Shown: piece after piece, positions 18,475 to 29,814 of the stretch
Numbering within the stretch: the stretch's first letter is position 1
Layout: the number at the start of each line of letters is the position of its first letter
NCBI RefSeq assembly: GCF_011046485.1
Contig: NZ_CP049256.1
Coordinates: 3,410,001 to 3,474,000 of the forward strand
Origin: Microbacterium sp. 4R-513
GTDB lineage: Bacteria; Actinomycetota; Actinomycetes; Actinomycetales; Microbacteriaceae
Direction: 5' to 3'
DNA length: 64,000 nt
Notes under the pieces: model-generated
Told to the model about the DNA's origin: nothing
The model's database searches: none
Seen by the model: the letters and a program-made list of their open reading frames with translations, nothing else
Position numbers and translations under genes: made by a program

Positions 18475-19512
18475 TCAGTCGTCGCCGCGGGCGCCCGCAC
18501 CGAAGACGATCTCGTCCCACGACGGCATCGAGGTGCGGCCCTTCCGCCGACCGGACGCCTCGGCGGCCACCGGGCGATCCGGGGTGAACGACTCCTCGGG
18601 CTCGGCCGCGGGCGTCTCGTCGTACCCCGGCTCGAGGGCGTCGAAGAGTGCGACCGGCGCCGCTGCGCGTGCGACCTCATCGGCGCCGGGAAGGGGTTCC
18701 CGCTGTCCGCGGCGACGGCGGAGTGCCTCGAGCAGATCGGCGGTCTCAGGCGACGTCAGCGACGGCTCGTCGGCGCGCTTGATCGCGGCCTGCTGCACGG
18801 CCTTCGCCGTGGGAGTGGGGACGTCGGGCGACTCGAGGTCGGCCTCCGGCTCGGGCAGCCGGCGGGGTCCGAACGCTCCGCTGTCGAACCGGGAGTCGTC
18901 CTTGAGCGGGCTCGCATCGAGTGCGCGCAGGCGGGGGATGAGTCCCTCCGGGAGCGAACCCTGGCGGGAGAGCTGGATCGCGTCCGGGTTGAGGGGCGAG
19001 AGGGTCGAGCGCCGCGGCTCGAAGCCCCAGCGCGCATCGTGGTCGATCTCGGCCGCCGTGAACTCGAGCTTGACGATCCAGCCGGTCTGCTCTTTCCAGC
19101 TGGTCCACCGCTCGCCAGAGGCGCCCGCCTCGGCGAGCTTGGCGCGCACGGCCGTGCCGAACGTGGGGTGGGTGTCGCCGTCGAGATCGGCGCCCAGGAG
19201 CACGGGCACCGCGAGCGCCTGTCCCACGATGTGCTCGCGCTCCGCGAGCACAGGACCCTCGAACCGCTGGACGTCTTCGACCCGTGCGCCGAGGAGGCTC
19301 GCGACCTCTTCCGCCGACATGCCGGCGCGGATGTGCGCCTGGATCTCGCGAGGGCTCGGGCGCGCCGTGCGCTCCTCGCCGTCGCGTTCGCGACGTGCCC
19401 GGCGCAGTTGCGCGCGCAGCACATCGTCGATCGCGAGCGAGAACCGCTCGCCGGACTCGGTGGCCAGGACGATGGTCTCGTCCTCGGTTCCGATGACTTT
19501 GAGCTGTTCCAT
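18475..19512 (-). CDS. sepH: Septation protein SepH (DUF3071)
   Basis: Actinobacterial cell-division protein; in Streptomyces and Mycobacterium SepH binds and stimulates FtsZ assembly. The conserved N-terminal DUF3071 domain covers about residues 1-170, with MEQLKVIGTEDETIVLATE, a helix-turn-helix-like AEEVASLLGARVEDVQRFE and the WTSWKEQTGWIVKLEF segment. The C-terminal half is a disordered, charged linker ending in the conserved SMPSWDEIVFG motif. The ATG at 19512 is preferred: GGAGAGGG lies upstream of it. A second in-frame ATG six codons earlier overlaps that site. Confidence 0.9.
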   Translation of the reverse strand: MEQLKVIGTEDETIVLATESGERFSLAIDDVLRAQLRRARRERDGEERTARPSPREIQAHIRAGMSAEEVASLLGARVEDVQRFEGPVLAEREHIVGQALAVPVLLGADLDGDTHPTFGTAVRAKLAEAGASGERWTSWKEQTGWIVKLEFTAAEIDHDARWGFEPRRSTLSPLNPDAIQLSRQGSLPEGLIPRLRALDASPLKDDSRFDSGAFGPRRLPEPEADLESPDVPTPTAKAVQQAAIKRADEPSLTSPETADLLEALRRRRGQREPLPGADEVARAAAPVALFDALEPGYDETPAAEPEESFTPDRPVAAEASGRRKGRTSMPSWDEIVFGAGARGDD

Positions 19513-19726
19513 GCGAACGCCCTCTCCCATCCAGCCGTGTCAGGCCATGCTCGCACGCCGGGCAGGGGGCGGCCGGGAATAACGCGGGCGCGCCGCGAGT
19601 TTCACGGATAGCGCGTGACGGGAAGCCGCCGAGGTCGCATTTGCGAAATGCCCTTCCGTCATGCAAACTATCGCCGCCCATACGGGCATGCGAACCCGAG
19701 ATTTCCGGAAGTAGAGACGTTTACGC

Positions 19727-20020
19727 ATGGCTACGGATTACGACGCCCCCCGCAAGACCGAGGACGACAGCGAGTCGATCGAGGCCCTCAAGGAGCGGGT
19801 TCCCGACAAGATGTCGGGGTCGGTGGATGTCGAGGATGCCGACAACCCCTCGGGCTTCGAGCTGCCCGGTGCCGACCTCTCCGACCTCGAACTCGACGTC
19901 GTCGTGCTGCCGCCTCAGGAGGACGAGTTCACCTGCAGCAACTGCTTCCTCGTGAAGCACCGCTCGCAGCTCGACCACGACACGGCCGACGGCCCTATCT
20001 GCGCGGAGTGCGCGGCCTGA
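19727..20020 (+). CDS. DUF4193 family zinc-ribbon protein
   Basis: 97 residues, highly acidic in the first two thirds, ending in a zinc ribbon: FTCSNCFLVKH and PICAEC give two CxxC knuckles. The family is conserved in actinobacteria next to sepH and dut; function unknown, with a link to RNA polymerase or translation only speculative. It overlaps the convergent DUF3093 gene by 26 bases. The 214-base upstream gap holds the imperfectly explained repeat CATTTGCGAAATG at 19638-19650 and no other gene. Confidence 0.88.
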   Translation: MATDYDAPRKTEDDSESIEALKERVPDKMSGSVDVEDADNPSGFELPGADLSDLELDVVVLPPQEDEFTCSNCFLVKHRSQLDHDTADGPICAECAA

Positions 20021-20495
20021 CCTGACCACGACGGATGGCCGCCGCGAGGCGGTCGGGAGTGCGCGACGACACGACCCATGACGGGGTCGGGTCGTCCGCA
20101 TCCTCCACCGGAACGACCACGACGCCGTCGATTCCCCCGCGGATGACGTGCCACGATCGCGGGTCGAGGGCGGGACCCCGCGCCGTGCGCGCATCCTCGC
20201 CCGCGAGAGCCACGGGCTCGCCCAGGAGCTCCAGCGGGATGCGGGCGCGTCCGGCGCGCAGCATCCCGTCCTCCACCGCGACGGTTGGCGACCCGACGAT
20301 CAGCAGGGTCACGAACAGGACCCCCACGACGACGCCCGCGACGAGCGAGACCGTCGTGTCGAGCGGCGCGAACACGAGGGCCGCCATCGGCGCCACCACG
20401 GCCGCGCTGACGAGCACCCAGAGGGACGGACTGAGGCGTTCTCGGAAGGCGCCGGGAGCCTGAGCTCGGGCGCTTCTGGCGGCTGTCTTCTGCAT
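19995..20495 (-). CDS. DUF3093 family membrane protein
   Basis: 166 residues with two hydrophobic helices at about 27-46 and 50-70, separated by a short Asp/Thr turn, then a cytoplasmic domain with RSWHVIRGGIDGVVVVPVEDADDPTPSWVVSSR, a typical DUF3093 C-terminal pattern given here at 33 residues only in outline: key words SWHVIRGG and PSWVVSSR. Function unknown. The ATG at 20495 lies 12 bases from the divergent dut start, so the promoters overlap. The downstream end overlaps DUF4193. Confidence 0.82.
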   Translation of the reverse strand: MQKTAARSARAQAPGAFRERLSPSLWVLVSAAVVAPMAALVFAPLDTTVSLVAGVVVGVLFVTLLIVGSPTVAVEDGMLRAGRARIPLELLGEPVALAGEDARTARGPALDPRSWHVIRGGIDGVVVVPVEDADDPTPSWVVSSRTPDRLAAAIRRGQVRPRTPRR

Positions 20496-20501
20496 TACCC
20501 T
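20496..20501 (+). promoter_or_regulatory. -10 box of leaderless dut (TACCCT)
   Basis: TACCCT ends 7 bases before the GTG at 20508, giving a leaderless dut message. The box abuts the start codon of the divergent DUF3093 gene. Confidence 0.5.
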
Positions 20502-20507
20502 CGTTGA

Positions 20508-20987
20508 GTGACCGAAACCGTGGACGTCCTCATTATCGCGCCCGACGTTCCGAGCTACGCTCACCCGGGCGACGCCGGCGCCGACCTCACGGCCGCCGAA
20601 GACGTGCGCCTCGAACCCGGACAGCGAGCCCTCGTCGGCACCGGCGTGCGGATCGCCCTCCCCGAGGGCTACGCCGCCTTCGTGGTCCCGCGCAGCGGCC
20701 TGGCCGCCAAGCACGGCATCACCGTCGTCAACTCGCCCGGGACAGTCGATGCGGGCTACCGCGGTGAGATCAAGGTCACCCTGCTGAACACCGATTCCGA
20801 GCACGCGTTCGAGGTCGTCAAAGGCGACCGCATCGCGCAGCTCATCGTGATGCCCGTGCCGCAGGCACGGTTCATCCCGGTCGACACGCTGCCCGAGAGC
20901 GTGCGCGGCGAGGGCGGCTTCGGCTCCACCGGAACCAACGGCACCAGAACCAACGGAGGACTCACCGTCGTCGCAGACGAGCGGTAG
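20508..20987 (+). CDS. dut: dUTP diphosphatase (dUTPase)
   Basis: Trimeric enzyme that hydrolyses dUTP to dUMP and PPi, keeping uracil out of DNA and feeding dTMP synthesis. The five motifs are visible: HPGDAGADL, VVPRSGLAAKHG, NSPGTVDAGYRGEI, GDRIAQLIV and RGEGGFGSTG, with the catalytic Asp in TVDAGYRG. Length 159 residues is normal. The GTG at 20508 follows a -10 box directly. It probably heads the unit with DUF3710 and DUF3159. Confidence 0.96.
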   Translation: MTETVDVLIIAPDVPSYAHPGDAGADLTAAEDVRLEPGQRALVGTGVRIALPEGYAAFVVPRSGLAAKHGITVVNSPGTVDAGYRGEIKVTLLNTDSEHAFEVVKGDRIAQLIVMPVPQARFIPVDTLPESVRGEGGFGSTGTNGTRTNGGLTVVADER

Positions 20988-21044
20988 CGGGTCCGCGCGG
21001 GACCTTCCCGCATCACGACAAGACCAGAAGGACGGAGTCCTGGC

Positions 21045-21668
21045 ATGACAGACGCCACTCCCGCAGACGCCCCCGACGCTTCGGACGAGGCCGTCCCGAC
21101 CGCGTCGGCACTCAGCGACCGCGCCGCGACGGGGCCGTTCGACGAGTCCGAGGCCAATCCGGTGCGCCCGTACATCGATCTGGGCGGCATCAAGATCCTG
21201 CCCCGCGAGGGCCTCAACCTGCGCCTCGAGGTCGAGGAGCAGACCAAGCGCATCGTCGCCGTCGGCCTCGACTACGCGGGTTCGACGCTGCAGGTGCAGC
21301 CGTTCGCCGCGCCGCGCTCCACAGGTCTCTGGGATGAGACGCGCGACCAGATCCGCCAGCAGATCCGCCAGCAGGGTGGCCGGGTCGAGGAGCGCGAGGG
21401 ACCGCTCGGCCCCGAGCTCCTCGCCGAGGTGCCGGTCATCGCCGGCCCCGACGGCACGGCGGGCAAGCGCCTCGCCCGCTTCGTCGGCGTGGACGGACCG
21501 CGCTGGTTCCTCCGCGGCGTCATCGGCGGTGCGGCGGCGAGCGACGTGGATGCCGCGGCCAAAGTCGAGGACCTGTTCCGGTCGATCGTGGTCGTCCGCG
21601 GCGGGTCACCCATGCCCCCGCGCGACCTCATCCCCCTGAAGATGCCGGCGACGCCGGGCACGGCATGA
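21045..21668 (+). CDS. DUF3710 family protein
   Basis: 207 residues. After a disordered acidic N-terminus the conserved pattern appears: YIDLGGIKILPREGLNLRLE, then AAPRSTGLWDETRDQIRQ and DGPRWFLRGVIGG. The family is actinobacterial and of unknown function, almost always next to dut. It is 57 bases after dut with an AGAAGGACGGAG ribosome-binding site, and its stop overlaps the DUF3159 start (ATGA). Confidence 0.9.
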   Translation: MTDATPADAPDASDEAVPTASALSDRAATGPFDESEANPVRPYIDLGGIKILPREGLNLRLEVEEQTKRIVAVGLDYAGSTLQVQPFAAPRSTGLWDETRDQIRQQIRQQGGRVEEREGPLGPELLAEVPVIAGPDGTAGKRLARFVGVDGPRWFLRGVIGGAAASDVDAAAKVEDLFRSIVVVRGGSPMPPRDLIPLKMPATPGTA

Positions 21669-22468
21669 CCGACGACCACCGCGAGCCGGCGAAAGCCGAG
21701 GCATCCCCCGATCCCGCGGGCGACCCGGAGACGACTCCCGCACGCGCGCAGGCCGAGGAGCCGGCGGAGCCGACGGCGTCCGAGCTCCTCGGAGCAGCCC
21801 TCGGCGGCGCCGCCCGCCGCGCGGGCCTCGACCCCGCCTCCGAGGCGAGCACGGGCCACGTCGTCTGGCGCGCGATGGGCGGGTGGCGCGGCATCCTCGA
21901 GTCCGTCCTTCCCGGGATCACGTTCATCGTTGTCTGGACCCTCACGTACGACCCGGCCACAGGGCAGGCCGACCTGCCGCTGAGCCTCGGGCTCTCCGTG
22001 GGCCTCGCGGTCGTCTTCACGGTCGTCCGGCTCATCCAGCGCAGCCCCGCGGCAGCCGCGATCGGCGGTCTCGTCGCCACGGCCGCGGCAGCCGCGCTCG
22101 CCCTGTTCACGGGGCGCGGACAGGACAACTTCCTCTGGGGCTTCGCGACGAACGCGATCTACGGCACCGCGTTCCTCGTGTCGGCGGTCATCGGGTGGTC
22201 GCTCATCGGACTCGCGGCCGGCTTCCTCATGGGGGAGGGCACCGCCTGGCGCCGCGACAAGCGCAAGCGTCGCGTCTTCTTCTGGCTCGCCATCACGTGG
22301 GCCGCGCTCTTCGCGGCGCGCCTTCTCGTGCAGCTGCCGCTCTACTTCTCGGGCGATGTGGCGGCCCTCGGCACGGTGAAGCTCATCATGGGCCTGCCGC
22401 TGTTCGCGCCCCTCGTCGCCGTCACATGGCTCGCCGTGCGGGCGCTCTATCCCCGCTCTCCCAGGTGA
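21665..22468 (+). CDS. DUF3159 family membrane protein
   Basis: 267 residues. About 60 acidic, Ala-rich residues precede a membrane domain with roughly six hydrophobic segments. Family words include WRGILESVLPGITFIV near the first helix and FLWGFATNAIYG in the middle. Function unknown; the N-terminus is probably cytoplasmic. It is coupled to DUF3710 and ends four bases before the palindrome at 22472-22495. Confidence 0.88.
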   Translation: MTDDHREPAKAEASPDPAGDPETTPARAQAEEPAEPTASELLGAALGGAARRAGLDPASEASTGHVVWRAMGGWRGILESVLPGITFIVVWTLTYDPATGQADLPLSLGLSVGLAVVFTVVRLIQRSPAAAAIGGLVATAAAAALALFTGRGQDNFLWGFATNAIYGTAFLVSAVIGWSLIGLAAGFLMGEGTAWRRDKRKRRVFFWLAITWAALFAARLLVQLPLYFSGDVAALGTVKLIMGLPLFAPLVAVTWLAVRALYPRSPR

Positions 22469-22471
22469 TAC

Positions 22472-22495
22472 ATTTATCTCGATATCGAGATAAAT
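22472..22495. promoter_or_regulatory. 24-bp perfect palindrome upstream of acnA, probable operator
   Basis: The left half ATTTATCTCGAT is followed by its exact reverse complement. It is strikingly AT-rich for this genome and lies 111 bases before the acnA ATG, just after the DUF3159 stop. It suits a dimeric repressor. It does not match the CAGNAC-type AcnR site I know from Corynebacterium; the regulator is unknown. Confidence 0.7.
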
Positions 22496-22606
22496 TCCTC
22501 CTCCGCGCCGCTTAGGCGATCCTCACTAGCCGAGGCATCCCGCGCGAGGGAGGATGGGGAGTGCTGGGCCTCGCGCCCGATCCCGCCGCCGACGAAGGAG
22601 ACAGAC

Positions 22607-25434
<2,828 letters not shown>

Positions 25435-25446
25435 CCGACGGCAGGC

Positions 25447-25486
25447 GCGAGAGGCCCCGGCATCCGATGGATCCGGGGCCTCTCGC
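25447..25486 (+). terminator. Intrinsic terminator after acnA
   Basis: A perfect 14-bp stem GCGAGAGGCCCCGG (25447-25460) pairs with 25473-25486 around a 12-base loop, 13 bases after the acnA stop. Confidence 0.8.
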
Positions 25487-25554
25487 ATGCCCGGACCGAC
25501 CGCGGGAAGTCTCCACACCGAGCCATGCTCGCCAGGCGTTCAGGTACCCCCGGC

Positions 25555-25560
25555 TAGACT
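25555..25560 (+). promoter_or_regulatory. -10 box of dxs (TAGACT)
   Basis: TAGACT lies 58 bases before the dxs ATG, so this message would carry a leader of about 50 bases with a GAGGGAG ribosome-binding site, unlike the leaderless genes nearby. Confidence 0.45.
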
Positions 25561-25618
25561 GGGTGTCGGCATCCGCACCCCGCGGGCGCCCTTGCCGCAC
25601 GTACAGCGAGGGAGTCGG

Positions 25619-27571
25619 ATGGCGATCCTTCCGTCCATCACCGGACCCCGCGATCTCGATTCCCTGACCGTCGAGCAGCTGCAGCAGCTGGCCGGGGAGA
25701 TTCGCGAGTTCCTCATCGAGAACGTCGCGCGCACGGGCGGTCACCTCGGCCCGAACCTCGGCGTCGTCGAGCTCACGATCGCGATGCACCGCGTGTTCGA
25801 CTCGCCGAACGACCCGATCGTCTTCGACACGGGCCATCAGTCCTATGTGCACAAGCTCCTCACGGGGCGCCAGGACTTCTCCCGGCTGCGTGCCCGCGGC
25901 GGCCTCGCCGGCTACCCCCAGCGCTCCGAGAGCCCGCACGACGTCGTCGAGTCCTCGCACGCCTCCAGCTCGCTCAGCTGGGCCGACGGCGTCTCCCGCG
26001 CCCTCACGCGGACCGGCCGTCGTGATCGGCATGTCGTCGCGATGGTCGGCGACGGCGCACTCACGGGCGGCATGACGTGGGAGGCGCTCAACAACATCTC
26101 CGACGACAACGATCGCAACCTGGTCATCATCGTCAACGACAACGGCCGCTCCTACGCGCCCACGATCGGCGGCATGGCGCGCTACCTCAATCGCGTGCGC
26201 ACCGCGGACGCATACGAGACGATGCGCGGTTCATCGGAGTCGCTGTTCCGCAAGTTCGGCCCGGCCGGACGCGCGATGTACCGCGGTCTGCGCGGCGGCA
26301 CGCACGGCTTCCTCAGCCGCTTCACCAACAACGCCGCGCTCTACTCGAACCTCGACATCAAGTACCTCGGTCCGGTCGACGGACACGACCTCGCGTCGCT
26401 GCTCGAGACGCTCCAGCTCGCGAAGGACTACGGCGCTCCGGTCATCGTCCACGCGATCACCGAGAAGGGGCGCGGCTACGAACCGGCGCTGCTCGACGAG
26501 GCCGACCAGTTCCACGCCGTCGGACGCATCGATCCGCTGACGGGCGAGGCGCTCGGCGCGAGCGGCGGCGAAGCCTGGACCGATGTCTTCGCCGGCGAGC
26601 TGCCCGTCATCGGCGAAGAGCGCCCCGACGTCATCGCGATGACGGCCGCGATGCTCCGTCCGACGGGCCTGCTCCCGTTCTCGCAGCGTTTCCCCGACCG
26701 CGTGTACGACGTCGGGATCGCCGAGCAGCACGCCGTCGCGTCGGCGGCGGGCCTCGCTTTCGGTGGCCTGCACCCCGTCCTGGCCATCTACGCGACGTTC
26801 ATGAACCGCGCGTTCGACCAGGTGCTGATGGATGTCGCGCTCCACCGCGCGGGCGTCACGTTCGTCCTCGACCGTGCCGGCGTCACAGGCCCCGACGGGC
26901 CGAGCCATCACGGCATCTGGGACCTCGCGATGCTGCAGATCGTGCCGCACATCCGCATCGCCGTCCCGCGCGACGCCGAGCGCCTTCGCGAGGAGCTGCG
27001 CGAGGCGGTCGCGGTCGACGACGCGCCTACCGTGATCCGCTTCCCGAAGGGCACGGTGAGCCCCGAGCTGCCCGCCGTCGAGCGCCTCGAGGACGGCGTG
27101 GACGTGCTGGTCCAGAGCGAGGCGAAGGACGTGCTCCTCGTCGGCATCGGGCCGATGGCCCACCTCGCCGTCGACGTCGCGGAGCGCTTGCGCGCGCAGG
27201 GCATCGGTGCCACCGTGGTGGACCCGCGCTGGGTCGTCCCCGTGCAGCCCTCGATCGTGACGCTGGCCGCGGAGCACCGCCTCGTCATCACGATCGAGGA
27301 CGGCATCCGCGTCGGCGGCATCGGGACGCGTGTGCGCCAGGTGCTGCGCGAATCGGGAGTGGACACTGCTGTGGACGAGCTGGGCGTGCCCGACGAGTTC
27401 ATCGACCACGCGAGCCGCGAGCAGATCCTCGAGGACGCCGGCCTGACAGCCGCCAAGATCGCGCAGGACGTCGTCTCGCAGGTCCTCGGCACCCGCATCC
27501 CCGTCGCCCGTCAGACGCCGACCACAGAGCTGCCGACGATCCCGGAGTGGGCGAGCCGTCGCGAGGGCTGA
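25619..27571 (+). CDS. dxs: 1-deoxy-D-xylulose-5-phosphate synthase
   Basis: Thiamine-diphosphate enzyme that condenses pyruvate and glyceraldehyde 3-phosphate, the first step of the MEP isoprenoid pathway. Domain I has FDTGHQSYVHKLLTGR and the ThDP motif GDGALTGG...EALNN. Domain II has the catalytic Glu in VGIAEQHAV and DRAGVTGPDGPSHHG. Domain III is the transketolase C-terminal fold. Length 650 residues is normal. The ATG at 25619 follows GAGGGAG and opens with the conserved MAILPSITGPRDL; an upstream in-frame extension lies before the promoter and was rejected. Confidence 0.95.
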   Translation: MAILPSITGPRDLDSLTVEQLQQLAGEIREFLIENVARTGGHLGPNLGVVELTIAMHRVFDSPNDPIVFDTGHQSYVHKLLTGRQDFSRLRARGGLAGYPQRSESPHDVVESSHASSSLSWADGVSRALTRTGRRDRHVVAMVGDGALTGGMTWEALNNISDDNDRNLVIIVNDNGRSYAPTIGGMARYLNRVRTADAYETMRGSSESLFRKFGPAGRAMYRGLRGGTHGFLSRFTNNAALYSNLDIKYLGPVDGHDLASLLETLQLAKDYGAPVIVHAITEKGRGYEPALLDEADQFHAVGRIDPLTGEALGASGGEAWTDVFAGELPVIGEERPDVIAMTAAMLRPTGLLPFSQRFPDRVYDVGIAEQHAVASAAGLAFGGLHPVLAIYATFMNRAFDQVLMDVALHRAGVTFVLDRAGVTGPDGPSHHGIWDLAMLQIVPHIRIAVPRDAERLREELREAVAVDDAPTVIRFPKGTVSPELPAVERLEDGVDVLVQSEAKDVLLVGIGPMAHLAVDVAERLRAQGIGATVVDPRWVVPVQPSIVTLAAEHRLVITIEDGIRVGGIGTRVRQVLRESGVDTAVDELGVPDEFIDHASREQILEDAGLTAAKIAQDVVSQVLGTRIPVARQTPTTELPTIPEWASRREG

Positions 27572-27605
27572 AACACCCCGCGGCTCGCCACGCGCCGCAC
27601 ACATG

Positions 27606-27643
27606 CGAAAGGGCGGTCCTTCCGAAAAAGGACCGCCCTTTCG
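27606..27643. terminator. Bidirectional intrinsic terminator between dxs and fadB
   Basis: A perfect 16-bp stem CGAAAGGGCGGTCCTT (27606-27621) pairs with 27628-27643 around a 6-base loop, between convergent genes. Confidence 0.85.
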
Positions 27644-27656
27644 ATGAACGGATGCC

Positions 27657-29801
27657 TCAGCCGCCGATCCCCTTGATCACCGGGTGGTGGAAGGTGTCGC
27701 CGAAGACCCGCTCCGACGCCCCCTCGCGGTCGAGGTAGGGCGACGCCCCGCCGTCGATGAAGGGCCAGCCGGCGCCGAGGATGAGGCACAGGTCGATGTC
27801 CTCCACCTCCGGGACGACGCCCTCGTCGAGCATGAGCTTGATCTCCTGCGCGAGTCCGTCCTGCACGCGTCGGAGGATCTCGTCCTCGCTCGCGGGGGTC
27901 GAGCCGACGGCGCCCTTCAGGACGCCGGAGGCGGCCTTCGACCAGCCGGTCACGCGGCCCGACTTGTCCTTCTCGACGACCTCGGGCAGCTCAGCCAGCC
28001 GGTGGAAGTTCTCGTTCGCGTAGAAGCGGTCGGGGAACGAGTGCGCCATCGTGTCCTGAACGTGCGCGGCGACCTTCCAGCCGACGAGGTCGATGAGCTG
28101 GAACGGCGTCATCGGCAGGCCGAGCGGGCGGAAGGCGTTCTCGACCGCGAGGAGGGGAGTGCCCTCGTAGACGGCGCGCGCCGCCTCGCCCATGACCTTG
28201 GCGAGGAGCCGGTTCACGACGAAGCCCGGAGCGTCGGCGGTGAGCACCGCGTTCTTGCCGAGGCCCTTCGCGACGACGAAGGCGGTCGAGAGCGCGGCAT
28301 CCGTCGTCTGCGGCGTCTTGACGATCTCGATGAGCGGCATGACGGCGACCGGGTTGAAGAAGTGGAAGCCGACCAGACGCTCGGGGTGAGCGAGCTTCGC
28401 GCCGATCTCTTCGACCGAGAGCGACGAGGTGTTGGTAGCGAGGATCGCATCGTCGGCGATGATCTGCTCGATCTCGCCGAACACCTGCTGCTTGACCCCT
28501 ACCTCCTCGAAGACGGCCTCGATGACGAAGTCGCAGTCGGCGTACAGGCTCTTGTCGGTCGTGCCCGTGACGAGAGCGCGGAGCCTGTTGGCGGTGTCGC
28601 CGTCGAGGCGCCCCTTCGCCTCGAGCTTGGCGATCTCGTCGCCGATGTAAGCGAGTCCCTTGTCCACACGCGCCTGGTCGAGGTCGGTGATGAGCACCGG
28701 CACCTGCAGCTTGCGCACGAAGAGCAGGGCGAACTGGCTCGCCATGAGACCCGCGCCGATGATGCCGACCTTCGTGACCTTCTTCGCGAGCTCCTTGTCG
28801 GGCGCGCCGACCGGCCGCTTGGCCCGCTTCTGCACGAGATCGAAGGCGTACATGGATGCCGCGAACTGGTCGCCTGTCACGAGCTCGGCGAGAGCCTCGT
28901 CCTCGCGCGCGAAGCCTTCGGCCTTCGTGCCGCTCTTCGCCTTGTCGAGCAGCTCGAGCGCGGCGTACGGCGACTTCGGCACGGTGCCGATCTTGGACTC
29001 GAGCATCCCGCGGGCGACCTTGATCGCGATAGGCCACTTCGTGAGCCGCTCGATCTTGCCCGGCTCGTTCTTGCGCACGACCTTGACCGAGCCGCCGAGC
29101 ACGCCGTCGGCCCACTTCAGCGAGTCCTCGAGGTAGGTGGCCGCGGGGAAGATCGCGTCGAAGATGCCGTACTCGTAGGCCTGCTGCGGCTTGAGCATGC
29201 GGTTCTGCTTGAGCGGGTTCGAGACCACGACCTCGAGCGCGTTCTCGATGCCGATGAGGTTCGGCAGCAGGTACGCGCCGCCCCACCCCGGGATGATGCC
29301 GAGGAAGACCTCGGGGAGCGCGACCGCCGCGGCCGAGGCATCCACCGTCCGGTACGTCGAATTCAGTGCGATCTCGAGTCCGCCGCCGAGCGCGAGCCCG
29401 TTCACGAAGGCGAACGTCGGCACTCCGAGCTCGGAGAGGCCGCCGAGCACCTGGTGTCCGCGCTGCGCGATGAGGCGGGCGTTCTCCTTCGAGCCGAGGC
29501 GCGTGATGTCGGACAGGTCGGCACCGGCCGCCATGATGTACTGCTTGCCCGTGATCCCGACGGCCTGGATCTCACCCGCGGCCGCGCGCGCCTTGAGGGT
29601 CGCGAGGGTGGCGCCGAGTTCCGTCAGCGTCGCCGGCCCGAGCGTGTTCGGGCGGTTGTGGTCACGGCCGTTGTCGAGCGTGATGAGGGCGAGCACCTTG
29701 CCCGACGGGAGGCGGATGTCGCGCACGGGGGAGTGCGTGATCACTTCTCCATCGGTCAGGGCTTCGAGGGGCGAGAAGTCGATCTCGTCGTAGTTCGTCA
29801 T
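27657..29801 (-). CDS. fadB: Fatty-acid oxidation multifunctional protein (enoyl-CoA hydratase / 3-hydroxyacyl-CoA dehydrogenase)
   Basis: Carries out the hydration and NAD-dependent oxidation steps of beta-oxidation. The crotonase-type domain (about 1-310) has the oxyanion segment YIMAAGADLSDI and the two Glu regions GGGLEIALNS and LPEVFLGIIPGWGG. The Rossmann dehydrogenase domain starts at VGIIGAGLMASQFAL, with catalytic His in GFHFFNPVAVMPLIEIV and a C-terminal dimer domain. Length 714 residues matches the FadB/FadJ class. Thirteen bases separate it from the thiolase upstream, so the two are co-transcribed and probably form the trifunctional complex. Confidence 0.92.
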   Translation of the reverse strand: MTNYDEIDFSPLEALTDGEVITHSPVRDIRLPSGKVLALITLDNGRDHNRPNTLGPATLTELGATLATLKARAAAGEIQAVGITGKQYIMAAGADLSDITRLGSKENARLIAQRGHQVLGGLSELGVPTFAFVNGLALGGGLEIALNSTYRTVDASAAAVALPEVFLGIIPGWGGAYLLPNLIGIENALEVVVSNPLKQNRMLKPQQAYEYGIFDAIFPAATYLEDSLKWADGVLGGSVKVVRKNEPGKIERLTKWPIAIKVARGMLESKIGTVPKSPYAALELLDKAKSGTKAEGFAREDEALAELVTGDQFAASMYAFDLVQKRAKRPVGAPDKELAKKVTKVGIIGAGLMASQFALLFVRKLQVPVLITDLDQARVDKGLAYIGDEIAKLEAKGRLDGDTANRLRALVTGTTDKSLYADCDFVIEAVFEEVGVKQQVFGEIEQIIADDAILATNTSSLSVEEIGAKLAHPERLVGFHFFNPVAVMPLIEIVKTPQTTDAALSTAFVVAKGLGKNAVLTADAPGFVVNRLLAKVMGEAARAVYEGTPLLAVENAFRPLGLPMTPFQLIDLVGWKVAAHVQDTMAHSFPDRFYANENFHRLAELPEVVEKDKSGRVTGWSKAASGVLKGAVGSTPASEDEILRRVQDGLAQEIKLMLDEGVVPEVEDIDLCLILGAGWPFIDGGASPYLDREGASERVFGDTFHHPVIKGIGG

Positions 29802-29814
29802 TGCGAGGTGATTC

